This document shows positions 37,812-46,008 of a DNA stretch of 64,000 nucleotides, one piece after another. The stretch comes from Pseudomonas sp. KU26590 (GTDB lineage: Bacteria; Pseudomonadota; Gammaproteobacteria; Pseudomonadales; Pseudomonadaceae): positions 2,881,501 to 2,945,500 of the forward strand of contig NZ_CP110644.1 of NCBI RefSeq assembly GCF_026153515.1. The letters are read 5' to 3'. The position numbers and the translations under genes were made by a program. Position 1 is the stretch's first letter. Each line of letters opens with the position of its first letter. The notes beneath the pieces are model-generated. The model saw nothing but the letters and a program-made list of their open reading frames with translations. It was not told where the DNA came from and made no database searches.

Positions 37812-38816
37812 GTGTTGAACAAAGGGATCAAGGCTATAACGCTGGGGATGTGGGTGACCGCTCTTGTGCTGCCGTTGGTGGCGTGTGACAAAAAGAGCAC
37901 GACGCAACGCAAGCCCGAACCACAGGCCGCCGCCAGGATTGTTGAAGAGGACCCTGACGCGCAACTGAGCAGCAAACTGGGCGCCTATGTGGATTGCTTC
38001 AATACCGCCGATGGCTCGACGCGCGCCAGTGCCGATAGTTATGTCAGCTGGATTGCTGATCTGGACGCTGGCCCGACCGGCAAAGAAAGTAGCGTCAATG
38101 TTTTGGGCGATGTGAGTGCCTACCACCTGGAAACGTGTACCAAGGCTATCCCGCAAGCGACGAACGCCAAGCCGGCACTTCCAGCGCTGGACGCAGCTGC
38201 TACTCAATACCTTGCTGACTTGACCGCGCTGGCACCGTTGGTTACTCAAGCCCACGCCTATTACAGTCATGAGGATTACAAGGACGATGGCTTCGCGAAA
38301 GCCAAGCAGATGCACCAGCCGTTGATGATGGCCTTCGGTCGTTTCATTCTGTCCAGCGACAAATATGGCGCCGAACTTGGGAAAGAGAACGACGCTCTGT
38401 CAGCCGCGCAAATCGTCGAGATCGAAAAAAACGAGGGACGTCACAGCGCGTTCTACCATTTGGCGTTGATCAGGCAGGCGAAGTTGCTGGCTGCTCCGCT
38501 CAGCGCTGAATCTTTCGACGTCGCCGAGGTTTCGAAAGCGATCGACGCCTACGGTGCGCTGCTGGACGAGTCAACCAAGGCGACGGTCAACGAGCCCGGC
38601 AAGCCAATCAGCTGGTCGCTCTTCCAGAGTAAAGCCGAGAGTTTTCTGAAGGAGGGCAAGGATCGCATGCGCCGGGTGCGTGACAAAACCCCTTACAGTC
38701 ATGGTGACCAGCTCCTGATGAAGGGTGACGGGAGCGGCGGCTGGATGGTTGAAGGTTCACCGATGCGGCTCTTGAGGTCATATAACGAGTTGGTTGACGC
38801 GGGTAACCGGCTCTAA
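37812..38816 (+). CDS. DUF3829-family (YiiG-like) lipoprotein
   Basis: A 334-residue predicted lipoprotein. The signal peptide VTALVLPLVAC ends in a lipobox with Cys at about 26, then DKKSTTQRK. The mature protein is helical, with YVDCFNTAD, the KRxxHRxxYHLA-like NEGRHSAFYHLAL and an N-terminal Cys pair, as in DUF3829 proteins. Role unknown. I chose GTG 37812, which has a perfect AAGGAG five bases upstream; the in-frame start at 37728 adds a basic segment before the signal peptide and has no ribosome site. A hairpin terminator follows at 38827. Confidence 0.82.
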   Translation: MLNKGIKAITLGMWVTALVLPLVACDKKSTTQRKPEPQAAARIVEEDPDAQLSSKLGAYVDCFNTADGSTRASADSYVSWIADLDAGPTGKESSVNVLGDVSAYHLETCTKAIPQATNAKPALPALDAAATQYLADLTALAPLVTQAHAYYSHEDYKDDGFAKAKQMHQPLMMAFGRFILSSDKYGAELGKENDALSAAQIVEIEKNEGRHSAFYHLALIRQAKLLAAPLSAESFDVAEVSKAIDAYGALLDESTKATVNEPGKPISWSLFQSKAESFLKEGKDRMRRVRDKTPYSHGDQLLMKGDGSGGWMVEGSPMRLLRSYNELVDAGNRL

Positions 38817-38826
38817 GCCTTAAAAT

Positions 38827-38855
38827 GAGGGGAACGCGCATCAGCCGTTCCCCTC
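38827..38855. terminator. Shared hairpin terminator between converging genes
   Basis: The ten-base stem GAGGGGAACG / CGTTCCCCTC with a nine-base loop lies between the stops of the DUF3829 gene (38816) and the delta-60/RTX gene (38871). On the minus strand it is followed by ATTTTA. Confidence 0.75.
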
Positions 38856-38870
38856 GATGCACCCAGCCTG

Positions 38871-40943
38871 TCAGCCGAGGGCAACCTCAGTGGCCATCCC
38901 CACCAGCGTCACTTCCTGCGCCTGCGCGAAGATCATGTCGGTACTGCGCAGGTCCTGGGTCCAGTCGCCGGTGAGGCCGATTTCGAACCGATGGCCCTGA
39001 GCGTCCGCTTCCACATCCTTCAGGTAAGTGCGGTCCAGATCGTGGTTATAGACCATCTTCAGCGTCGTCCCGGTGCCGTCTCCGAAACCCGTGTAGCCCA
39101 ATGCTGACACGTCGATTTTGTCGTTGTTGTTGGCGAACCGGTCAATCAGGTCCACGAAGCTCTGGGTGTCGGTGCGGTAGCTGTCAGTGGCTGCCGTGTA
39201 GCGGAACACGTCAGCGTCATTGATGCCATTGCGGCCATAGACTGAAAGGTTCGGGTCGTCGCCGCCGCTCAGCTGGTCGGCACCCGCGCCGCCGATGATC
39301 ACATCCGAGCCTCTGCCGCCATCGATACGATCGTTACCGGCCAGGCCATAGATGACTCCCGACATCGCGCTCCCCGTGATCACGTCCTTGGCAGCCGTTC
39401 CTTCGACGGTGGGGGCCGTGAACACCACGTTGATGCTGTTCAACTGCCCCGTCAGGTTGCCTTCGAGCGCCAGTTCAAAGCGCTGCCCGTCGGCGTTGGC
39501 ATCGAAACTCTTCAGGTAAGTTCGGGTGCCGTCAGCGTTGGCCTGGATGGCCAGCGTGCCATTGTGGCCGTCGCCCATGCCGGTGAATCCCAACGCAATC
39601 AGGTCTACCCGGTCCTGGGAGGCGTCGAAGTCCAGAATCCGGTCGCTGCCGGTTTGCGTAGCGGTACGGTAGCTGTCGCTGATCTGGCTGAAACGGAAAA
39701 TGTCTGCGCCCGTCCCGCCTGTCAGTACGTCACGGCCACCCCCGCCTTGCAGCAGATCGTCACCGCCCAGACCGCGGATGATCTCGGCCGTGTCGTTGCC
39801 AATCAGGTGATTGGCGTCACTGGAGCCATCCACATGGAATTGACCGTCCTGGCTGCCAAAGGTGGTGTCCAGGCTGCCGTCGGCGTTCAGTCGAGTGATG
39901 ACGTCGCCGGCGATCAGGATTTTGCCATCTGGCTGAACGATTGCCGAGTGGGCATAGGCGGACTCGCCTTGGGGCACCTGAATGGTGAGCTTGCCATCAC
40001 CGCTAAAGGAGGTATCGAAGGAACCGTCCGCATTCAGCCGCAGTACGTTGAAGGCGGTACTGTCATTACTCTCGCCGGCAATGATGATCTTGCCATCGGC
40101 TTGCACGGTCATCGCAGCGCGGTAGTCCAGCCCCAGCGCGGTATCGAAGTACACCACGCCGTCCACGCCAAACGCGGTATCCAGGTTGCCGTCGGCTGCA
40201 AGTCGCTGAACGGCATAAACCGGATCGCCCGGGTCATGGGGGCCGTCGGAGCCCACGTACAGCCAACTGCCGAGCAATACGCTGCCGTCGGGCTGCACAA
40301 CGGTGGCGATATTGCCGGTGCCGTAATACCCGGTCGGGTTGAGGACAAGTGCGCCGTCGGCACCGAAATCCTCGGCCGGAGCCCCGCTGCTGTCCAGCTT
40401 GAACACCACGGCTTGCGAGGTGCCGCGAAGGCTGACATACACCGAGCCGTCCGCCGTCGCGTACATCGCCAGGCCGTCGTAGCTGAAGGGCGGGACCACT
40501 GCTGCGGCGCCGTCGTGGCCGAAGGTGGTGTCCAGGGTACCGTCCAGATTAAAGCGTTCGACTTTTAAACCGCCAAGCCCCGGCTGCGCTGCGAGCACTT
40601 TGCCGTCGGCCTGCACCGCCATGACATAGTCGGCATCGTCTTCCGGGTTCAGGTTGCCGGGGACGAGGGCAATCCCGTCCCGGCTGAAACTGCTGTCCAG
40701 GCTGCCGTCACTGTTGAGGCGCACCGCCGTGAAGCTGCCGCGTGTCCCATAGCTTTCATCGCCCGGCGAGCCGGGATAACCAATGGCGGTCTGGAAACTT
40801 TCGCCACCGACGATGATCTTGCCGTCAGGCTGGAGAATGATGCTCCAGGTTTGATCGCCCCCCGTGGAGGGGTCGACCTGCACGGTGCCCGGGCCGGTTC
40901 GTACGGTGTAATCGATGGTGGGCTTGCTGTCTGTTGAGGCCAT
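38871..40943 (-). CDS. Secreted delta-60 repeat protein with two RTX/R-type C-terminal modules
   Basis: A 690-residue protein. About eight delta-60 beta-propeller-like repeats (QPDGKIIVGGES, LNADGSLDTTFG and similar) occupy residues 30-365. Then come an RTX calcium block (GLGGDDLLQGGGGRDVLTGG), an R-like module (FRFSQISDSYRT... GQRFELALEGNL), a second RTX block (GLAGNDRIDGGRGSDVIIGG) and a second R-like module ending HRFEIGLTGDW. Both modules closely resemble the R-module of the AlgE-type epimerase at 24541. There is no N-terminal signal, so type I secretion is expected. Possible roles are surface adhesion or alginate binding; the exact role is unknown. The ATG at 40943 has AAAAGGA upstream. 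Confidence 0.85.
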   Translation of the reverse strand: MASTDSKPTIDYTVRTGPGTVQVDPSTGGDQTWSIILQPDGKIIVGGESFQTAIGYPGSPGDESYGTRGSFTAVRLNSDGSLDSSFSRDGIALVPGNLNPEDDADYVMAVQADGKVLAAQPGLGGLKVERFNLDGTLDTTFGHDGAAAVVPPFSYDGLAMYATADGSVYVSLRGTSQAVVFKLDSSGAPAEDFGADGALVLNPTGYYGTGNIATVVQPDGSVLLGSWLYVGSDGPHDPGDPVYAVQRLAADGNLDTAFGVDGVVYFDTALGLDYRAAMTVQADGKIIIAGESNDSTAFNVLRLNADGSFDTSFSGDGKLTIQVPQGESAYAHSAIVQPDGKILIAGDVITRLNADGSLDTTFGSQDGQFHVDGSSDANHLIGNDTAEIIRGLGGDDLLQGGGGRDVLTGGTGADIFRFSQISDSYRTATQTGSDRILDFDASQDRVDLIALGFTGMGDGHNGTLAIQANADGTRTYLKSFDANADGQRFELALEGNLTGQLNSINVVFTAPTVEGTAAKDVITGSAMSGVIYGLAGNDRIDGGRGSDVIIGGAGADQLSGGDDPNLSVYGRNGINDADVFRYTAATDSYRTDTQSFVDLIDRFANNNDKIDVSALGYTGFGDGTGTTLKMVYNHDLDRTYLKDVEADAQGHRFEIGLTGDWTQDLRSTDMIFAQAQEVTLVGMATEVALG

Positions 40944-41276
40944 GACATTGTCCTTTTGACATGGAACTTGATGGGATTTGAAGGCGCCGGGGGGAATGAC
41001 GCTCTGGGGTTGACCGTGTGGGCGTCAATAAATGCGAACGAGGTTCCCTGTCGGCAAAAAGCCGTCAGGGCTGCGCTAGAGCGGATTGCTCAACAGCTTC
41101 GGGCGTTGCTCGGTCAACGTACCGAGCGCATCACGCGATGTGCCGCTAACCCTATTCACATTGCTTAAATATTGCTGTGACACAGTTTCATGTCGCTTAC
41201 GCAAGCATCCGACAGATTTGGCTGGCTACCCAAGGGTTCCGGGCGGTTGGCTGGTTCTGTAAAAAGGACTCATGAA

Positions 41277-41354
41277 ATGAACGTCACTGTCTCACGCGCA
41301 GGATACGCAGGACTGACCCAGGCTCGATGCCGCCGCTGGGCGGTAGCCCAATGA
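41277..41354 (+). CDS. Possible 25-residue leader peptide of the uronate operon
   Basis: ATG 41277 lies seven bases after AAAAAGGA, and its TGA overlaps the epimerase ATG (ATGA). The epimerase itself has no other good ribosome site, so coupling is plausible. The peptide begins MNVTVSRAGYAGLTQ and has an Arg/Cys-rich end (ARCRRWAVAQ). A two-codon ATG AAA TGA overlaps its start at 41272. The remaining 40944-41271 region is the divergent promoter space, with an A+T-rich patch near 41155-41180, and shows no other gene. Confidence 0.35.
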   Translation: MNVTVSRAGYAGLTQARCRRWAVAQ

Positions 41355-42391
41355 CGGTGCTGGTCACAGGGGTAGCGGGGTTCATCGGCTTTCACATGGC
41401 CAGAACGTTGTGCCGCCAGGGCGTTCAAGTGGTGGGCATCGATAACCTGAACGATTACTACAGCGTCGATCTCAAGTGGGCCCGACTGGCGCAGCTGGAA
41501 AATTACCCCTCCTTTCAGTTCCAGCCCATCGACATCGTCGACCCACACGCTTTGCTTGGCCTGTTCAGTGCGTCTGGTTTCAGCGAGGTCATTCACCTCG
41601 CGGCGCAGGCCGGTGTTCGGTATTCCATCGACAACCCGGGCGTGTACGCCGATGCCAACCTGGTCGGATTTCTCAACGTGCTTGAAGCCTGCCGCGCGTA
41701 CCCCGTAAAGCACCTCGTCTACGCGTCGAGCAGCTCGGTGTACGGCGCCAATACCAAGATGCCGTTCGCGGTGGAAGACGCCGTCGAGCAACCCGTTTCC
41801 CTGTATGCCGCGACCAAACGCGCCAACGAACTCATGGCCTACAGCTATTCGCATCTGTACCGGATTCCTGCGACGGGCCTGCGGTTTTTTACCGTCTACG
41901 GCCCTTGGGGGCGGCCGGACATGGCGCTGTTCAAATTCACCCGGGCCATCCTCGAAGGCGAGCCCATCGATATATACAACGACGGCGAGATGGCGCGGGA
42001 TTTCACTTACGTCGACGACATCATCGAGTCGATGAGCCGGCTCTTGCCCCGACCACCGCCGCTCGTTGACGGGGTGGCGCCGTGTCAGCTTTTCAACATC
42101 GGGCGAGGGGCGCCGGTCAAGCTTCTCGACTTCGTGCAGTGCCTGGAGTCGGCGTTGGGGATTCAGGCAAAGCGCAACTATTTACCGCTTCAGCCGGGTG
42201 ACGTGCTGCAAACCTGGGCCGATGTGACCGGCCTGGCGAGATGGATCGACTTCAGTCCGCAGGTCGGGCTGGAGCAGGGCGTGGCTGAATTCGTGCGCTG
42301 GTATCGCGATTTCCACCCCTGCGAACAGGGCCAGCAGGCCAGACAGGCAAAACAGGCCAGACAATCAAAACAAGAGGCGCGGTGGGCGTGA
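41351..42391 (+). CDS. NAD-dependent nucleotide-sugar epimerase, probable UDP-glucuronate 4-epimerase
   Basis: A 346-residue extended SDR. The NAD motif TGVAGFIGFHMA opens the protein, and the catalytic Ser and YxxxK are in YASSSSVYGANT and SLYAATKRAN. The DNLNDYYSVDLKWARL segment and FFTVYGPWGRPDMA are typical of the UDP-GlcA 4-epimerase group that makes UDP-galacturonate for capsule or LPS. The C-terminal 20 residues are a Gln/Arg/Lys/Ala low-complexity tail built on an AGACA(A/G)-rich repeat. The ATG at 41351 is the start fitting the family; its stop overlaps the next gene as TGATG. First structural gene of a four-gene operon. Confidence 0.88.
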   Translation: MTVLVTGVAGFIGFHMARTLCRQGVQVVGIDNLNDYYSVDLKWARLAQLENYPSFQFQPIDIVDPHALLGLFSASGFSEVIHLAAQAGVRYSIDNPGVYADANLVGFLNVLEACRAYPVKHLVYASSSSVYGANTKMPFAVEDAVEQPVSLYAATKRANELMAYSYSHLYRIPATGLRFFTVYGPWGRPDMALFKFTRAILEGEPIDIYNDGEMARDFTYVDDIIESMSRLLPRPPPLVDGVAPCQLFNIGRGAPVKLLDFVQCLESALGIQAKRNYLPLQPGDVLQTWADVTGLARWIDFSPQVGLEQGVAEFVRWYRDFHPCEQGQQARQAKQARQSKQEARWA

Positions 42392-43149
42392 TGAGTGAAT
42401 CGGTGTTCGTGTCGGTATTGATCCCGGCAAAAAACGAAGCGCAAAACCTGCCTTCGTTGCTCAATGAAGTACGCACCGCGCTGGCCGGTGAGCGCTATGA
42501 GGTGCTGGTGGTCGACGACGGCAGCACCGACGACACGCTGCATGTGCTGCAGCAGATCAAGGCCGAGGGCTTCGAACCCCTGCGAATCCTGCACCACGGG
42601 GTTTCCCTCGGCCAGAGCACGTCGATCTGGCATGCCGCCCACGCCGCGCGCGGTGAGTGGCTGGCGACGCTGGACGGTGACGGCCAGAACGACCCCGCCG
42701 ACTTGCCCGGCATGCTGGCGCTGGTGCGCAACACCGCGCAGGGCAACGACCAGAAACCAGGACAGCAGGTGACGTTGGTGGCGGGGCATCGGGTCAACCG
42801 CCGAGACACCGCGAGCAAGCGCTGGGCGTCCCGCTTCGCCAATGCCCTGCGCAGCCGCCTGCTCAAGGACGCCACGCCGGACACAGGCTGCGGGCTGAAG
42901 CTGATCCATCGAGCGGCGTTTCTGCAACTGCCTTACTTCGATCACATGCACCGCTTCATCCCCGCATTGATCCAGCGCCACCATGGCCGAATGATCGTCC
43001 ATCCGGTTCATCACCGTCATCGCCAGGCCGGTGTCTCCAACTACGGCAACCTCGACCGTGCGCTGGTCGGCATCCTCGACCTGTTCGGGGTCTGGTGGCT
43101 GTTGCGCCGCACGCGACTCAATACGCAACCCGAGGAGATGAACGGATGA
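42391..43149 (+). CDS. GT2 glycosyltransferase, polyprenyl-phosphate sugar synthase type
   Basis: A 252-residue GT-A enzyme of the dolichol-phosphate-mannose-synthase/ArnC class. Donor-binding VSVLIPAKNEAQNLP and VVDDGSTDDT, the DxD-like LDGDGQNDP and the acceptor-side DTGCGLKLIHR are all present. It lacks the two C-terminal transmembrane helices of ArnC and so is nearer the short synthases. It would load a nucleotide sugar onto undecaprenyl phosphate. By context the sugar is a hexuronate from the upstream epimerase. It is coupled on both sides, to the epimerase by TGATG and to the LAB_N gene by ATGA. Confidence 0.9.
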   Translation: MSESVFVSVLIPAKNEAQNLPSLLNEVRTALAGERYEVLVVDDGSTDDTLHVLQQIKAEGFEPLRILHHGVSLGQSTSIWHAAHAARGEWLATLDGDGQNDPADLPGMLALVRNTAQGNDQKPGQQVTLVAGHRVNRRDTASKRWASRFANALRSRLLKDATPDTGCGLKLIHRAAFLQLPYFDHMHRFIPALIQRHHGRMIVHPVHHRHRQAGVSNYGNLDRALVGILDLFGVWWLLRRTRLNTQPEEMNG

Positions 43150-43424
43150 ACTTCACGCGCGAAGCGCTTTGGCTGACGGTGGGATTTCTCGGTCAGGCGG
43201 TCTTCACCGGCCGTTTCGTCTTGCAGTGGCTGTACAGCGAAATCAAGAAACGCAGCGTGATTCCGGTGGGGTTTTGGTACCTGAGCATGCTTGGCAGCGC
43301 ATTGCTGCTGATCTATGCGATCTACCGCGAGGACCCGGTGTTCATCATTGGCCAGTCATTTGGCTTTGTGGTTTACCTGCGCAACCTGCAGCTGATTGCC
43401 AAACACAAAGACCTGAAGGAATAG
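43146..43424 (+). CDS. LAB_N-domain small membrane protein
   Basis: A 92-residue protein with three hydrophobic segments that matches the lipid-A-biosynthesis N-terminal domain (LAB_N). It has GFLGQAVFTGRFVLQWLYSE, then RSVIPVGFWYLSMLGSALLL, then GQSFGFVVYLRNLQL. Such proteins lie between a GT2 synthase and an ArnT-like transferase in many Proteobacteria and may help move or present the lipid-linked sugar across the inner membrane. The ATG at 43146 overlaps the GT2 stop. Confidence 0.85.
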   Translation: MNFTREALWLTVGFLGQAVFTGRFVLQWLYSEIKKRSVIPVGFWYLSMLGSALLLIYAIYREDPVFIIGQSFGFVVYLRNLQLIAKHKDLKE

Positions 43425-43427
43425 CCA

Positions 43428-44948
43428 GTGCGACGTGTTCATTCTCCCGCGTTGCAGTGCCTGGCGCTGGTGGCGCTTGCGCTGCTTCTGGTCGGTGCCG
43501 GCTTTGGCATCAGGCAGCCGCTCAATGTCGACGAAGAACGGTTTCTGGGCGTAGCGCTGGAAATGCTGCACAGCGGCAGCTGGCTGATTCCCCACCGGGC
43601 CGGTGAAATCTACGGCGACAAGCCGCCCTTGTTCATGTGGACAGTGGCGTTTTTCACCTGGCTGACCGGTTCGCCGTCGCTGGCACTCTTTATCCCGGGC
43701 CTGCTCTCGGCGGCTACCGCCACGGCGGTGTTGTACGACTTGGGCCGTCGCCTCTGGTGCCGCAGAGTGGGCCGCATTGCCGCGCTGCTGTTTCTGGCGA
43801 CCTACCAGACCTACAGCATTCTGCGCACCGGCCAGATCGACAGCTTCCTGTGCCTGTGGGTGGCGCTCGGCTTCTACGGCATGGTCCGGCATCTTCTGCT
43901 GGGGCCGGCGTGGGGCTGGTTCTACGTCGCGTGTCTGGCCATGGGCCTGGGCATCATCAGCAAAGGGGTGGGTTTTCTACCGGCGTTGATGCTGGTGCCC
44001 TACGGTTATGCCGTGCGCAAGGGCTGGTCGGGTGTGGCCGTCATGCCGGGGCAGGCGCTTCGCTGGGCGGCCGGTTTTCTGGTGGTGCTGGTGGGTTGTG
44101 CGGTCTGGCTTGTCCCGCTGCTTGCCACGGTGTGGCTCAAGGGCGGCCCTGACGAAGTGGCGTACCTGAAGGAAATCCTGTTTCACCAGACCGGTGGCCG
44201 TTACGCCTCGGCCTGGGATCACCGCGAACCGTTCTGGTATTTCCTGACTGTCATCCCGCAGTACTGGCTGCCGTTGGTGCTGGCGTTGCCGTGGCTTGTA
44301 CCCGCCTGGCGTCGCCAACTGCGAAAGCATGACGCCCGGATCTTGCTGTTGCTGGGCTGGGTGGTGTTGGTGGTGCTGTTTTTCTGCCTGAGCACCGGCA
44401 AGCGCAAAATCTATATCTTCCCTGCGTTACCAGGCCTGGTGCTGGCCGCCGCGCCTTTGATTCCGTGGTTGCTTCGACGCTGGTTTGGCGATCGCCCCAA
44501 AGCCCGCGCCGTGTTTGGTGTGGCGGTGGTGGCGTGGTTTTGCCTGTGGTTCGGCCGTGGCTTCGTCGAGCCGTTCACCGACGGCCCCAATCCCCACAAG
44601 GTGCTCATGGGCGAAGCGGCCCGGCTGACTGACGGCGCCGAACTGGTGCTGGTCGGCTGGCGGGAAGGGCACTGGCTGTTCGCCCGCCAGCCGGTGGTGC
44701 ATTTCGGGTTCGCCGATCAATCGGCCGTCGAGCACGCTGCGCTCTGGCTGCGCGCTCATCCTGCGGCATTCGCTCTGGTGCCCGCTGCCGAGCTTGAACG
44801 CTGCTTTGCAGCAGGCAAAGCTCGCCAGCTGGGGTCAACGTCGAGGGCGGAGTGGTTGATCGTCGGGCCTGACGCGGACAATGGTCGCTGCCAGCCGATG
44901 GCGCCTGACCGCGCTTATCACTTTTCATGGGGGGCTGACGCGCTGTAG
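43428..44948 (+). CDS. ArnT-like GT-C glycosyltransferase (GT39/GT83 type)
   Basis: A 506-residue multi-spanning inner-membrane enzyme with about eleven helices. The first periplasmic loop carries NVDEERFLGVALEM, holding the Asp-Glu catalytic pair of GT-C enzymes, followed by GDKPPLFMW as in ArnT and PMT proteins. It would use a polyprenyl-phosphate sugar made by the GT2 partner to modify lipid A or the LPS core on the periplasmic face. The GTG start at 43428 has GAAGGA upstream and is three bases after the LAB_N stop. Its stop codon falls inside a 15-base direct repeat that precedes the terminator. Confidence 0.9.
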   Translation: MRRVHSPALQCLALVALALLLVGAGFGIRQPLNVDEERFLGVALEMLHSGSWLIPHRAGEIYGDKPPLFMWTVAFFTWLTGSPSLALFIPGLLSAATATAVLYDLGRRLWCRRVGRIAALLFLATYQTYSILRTGQIDSFLCLWVALGFYGMVRHLLLGPAWGWFYVACLAMGLGIISKGVGFLPALMLVPYGYAVRKGWSGVAVMPGQALRWAAGFLVVLVGCAVWLVPLLATVWLKGGPDEVAYLKEILFHQTGGRYASAWDHREPFWYFLTVIPQYWLPLVLALPWLVPAWRRQLRKHDARILLLLGWVVLVVLFFCLSTGKRKIYIFPALPGLVLAAAPLIPWLLRRWFGDRPKARAVFGVAVVAWFCLWFGRGFVEPFTDGPNPHKVLMGEAARLTDGAELVLVGWREGHWLFARQPVVHFGFADQSAVEHAALWLRAHPAAFALVPAAELERCFAAGKARQLGSTSRAEWLIVGPDADNGRCQPMAPDRAYHFSWGADAL

Positions 44949-44960
44949 CCCCTTGCTGTG

Positions 44961-44989
44961 TAGCCCCTTGCTGTGCGCAGGGGGCTTTG
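44961..44989 (+). terminator. Terminator of the uronate-transfer operon, with duplicated 15-bp 5' half
   Basis: AGCCCCT pairs with AGGGGGCT around a loop and is followed by TTTGG. The first half lies in TAGCCCCTTGCTGTG, which is duplicated exactly at 44946-44960 and 44961-44975. The upstream copy overlaps the stop codon of the GT-C gene. Confidence 0.7.
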
Positions 44990-45021
44990 GTTAGAGACGC
45001 AGCGCAGTCCTCAAGAAACAG

Positions 45022-45912
45022 TCACCGTCGCTGAAAACTCCCTTTGAGATCCTCAATCAAGCCCGGCCCGGTCGGCACCCATCCCAATCGCGCCTGGGTT
45101 TTGCTGCTGTTGCTCGACATATTTCGCCCTACAAAGCTCGACAGCCAACCGAACTGCGCCATCGCCTCGTCCGCCGGTACCGAGACAACGGGCAGGCCAA
45201 GGCCTTCACTCAAGGCTTGGGCGATGAGGTGGAAGGGGATGTGGCTTTCGGCCGTTGCATGGTAGCGAGCGCCCGGCTGATGGTGTTCCAGCGCAAGACG
45301 GTACAGCTGGGCGGTGTCTGAAACGTGGGCGGCTGACCACGGATTCAGGCCCTCATCGACGTAGGCTGAGACGCCTGCCTGACGCGCGTGCTTGATGAGT
45401 TCGGTCACCAGGCCCTGTTTGACCGTATCGTGGATCTGCGACAGGCGCATCACCACCACGTTGAGTCCGCGTTGCAACAGCGCTTCTCCCGCCCGTTCCG
45501 ATGCGGCGCGGGGATTTGGGTGCCCGGAATTGAAGTGATCCTCATCGGCAGGCTCGCCCGGTGCCGGCGAACCCACCGGCGTGGCGGAGGTGATCAGCAG
45601 CGGTCGCTGGGAACCGTTCAGCGCCTCGCCCAGTGCGGCGATGGCCCGCGCATCTTTGTGGCAGTTGTCGACGAAGTGTGCGAAGTCATGATCGAACGCG
45701 GTATGAATGACCGCGTCGCACTGTTCGGCGCCGCGTGTGAGGCTGGCGGGGTCTTCAAGGGTGCCGATATGTGGCTCGGCGCCGAGGGCCCGCAATGATT
45801 CGGCGCCGGCTTGTGAACGCGTCATTCCCAGTACCTGATGACCGGCGGCGAGCAGGTCTTGCGTCACATGGGAACCGATAAAGCCTGTCGAGCCGGTAAC
45901 AAATACGCGCAT
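45022..45912 (-). CDS. NAD(P)-dependent epimerase/reductase, atypical extended SDR
   Basis: A 296-residue Rossmann enzyme. It begins MRVFVTGSTGFIGSHVTQDL and has VIHTAFDHDF at the substrate side and TSATPVGSPA in place of a classical Ser-Tyr-Lys set, so it belongs to the atypical extended SDR group. Substrate is unknown. It is divergent from a helix-turn-helix regulator gene at 46009; the 96-base gap holds an inverted repeat TAACGT / ACGTTA (45950-45980), so regulation by that protein is likely. Confidence 0.87.
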   Translation of the reverse strand: MRVFVTGSTGFIGSHVTQDLLAAGHQVLGMTRSQAGAESLRALGAEPHIGTLEDPASLTRGAEQCDAVIHTAFDHDFAHFVDNCHKDARAIAALGEALNGSQRPLLITSATPVGSPAPGEPADEDHFNSGHPNPRAASERAGEALLQRGLNVVVMRLSQIHDTVKQGLVTELIKHARQAGVSAYVDEGLNPWSAAHVSDTAQLYRLALEHHQPGARYHATAESHIPFHLIAQALSEGLGLPVVSVPADEAMAQFGWLSSFVGRNMSSNSSKTQARLGWVPTGPGLIEDLKGSFQRR

Positions 45913-45949
45913 GGTTAAACTCCTTTTGCTGAAGTCGGCAGGATGCGCG

Positions 45950-45980
45950 TAACGTTTATCCGGTTAAAGACGTGACGTTA
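45950..45980. promoter_or_regulatory. Candidate operator between divergent SDR and regulator genes
   Basis: The hexamers TAACGT (45950-45955) and ACGTTA (45975-45980) are exact inverted copies with centres 25 bases apart, in a gap that must hold both promoters. Confidence 0.4.
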
Positions 45981-46008
45981 TCAGGGTATAGAAACCAACA
46001 GGATCATC

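Noticed and set aside
39564..40568. A 334-codon plus-strand frame over the delta-60 protein gene
   Set aside because: Antisense to a repeat protein whose periodic codons keep several frames open; no ribosome site or domain.
41351..44948. The arn aminoarabinose operon
   Set aside because: The GT-C enzyme is ArnT-like, but arnA, arnB and arnD are missing and the first gene is an epimerase, so a hexuronate pathway fits better.
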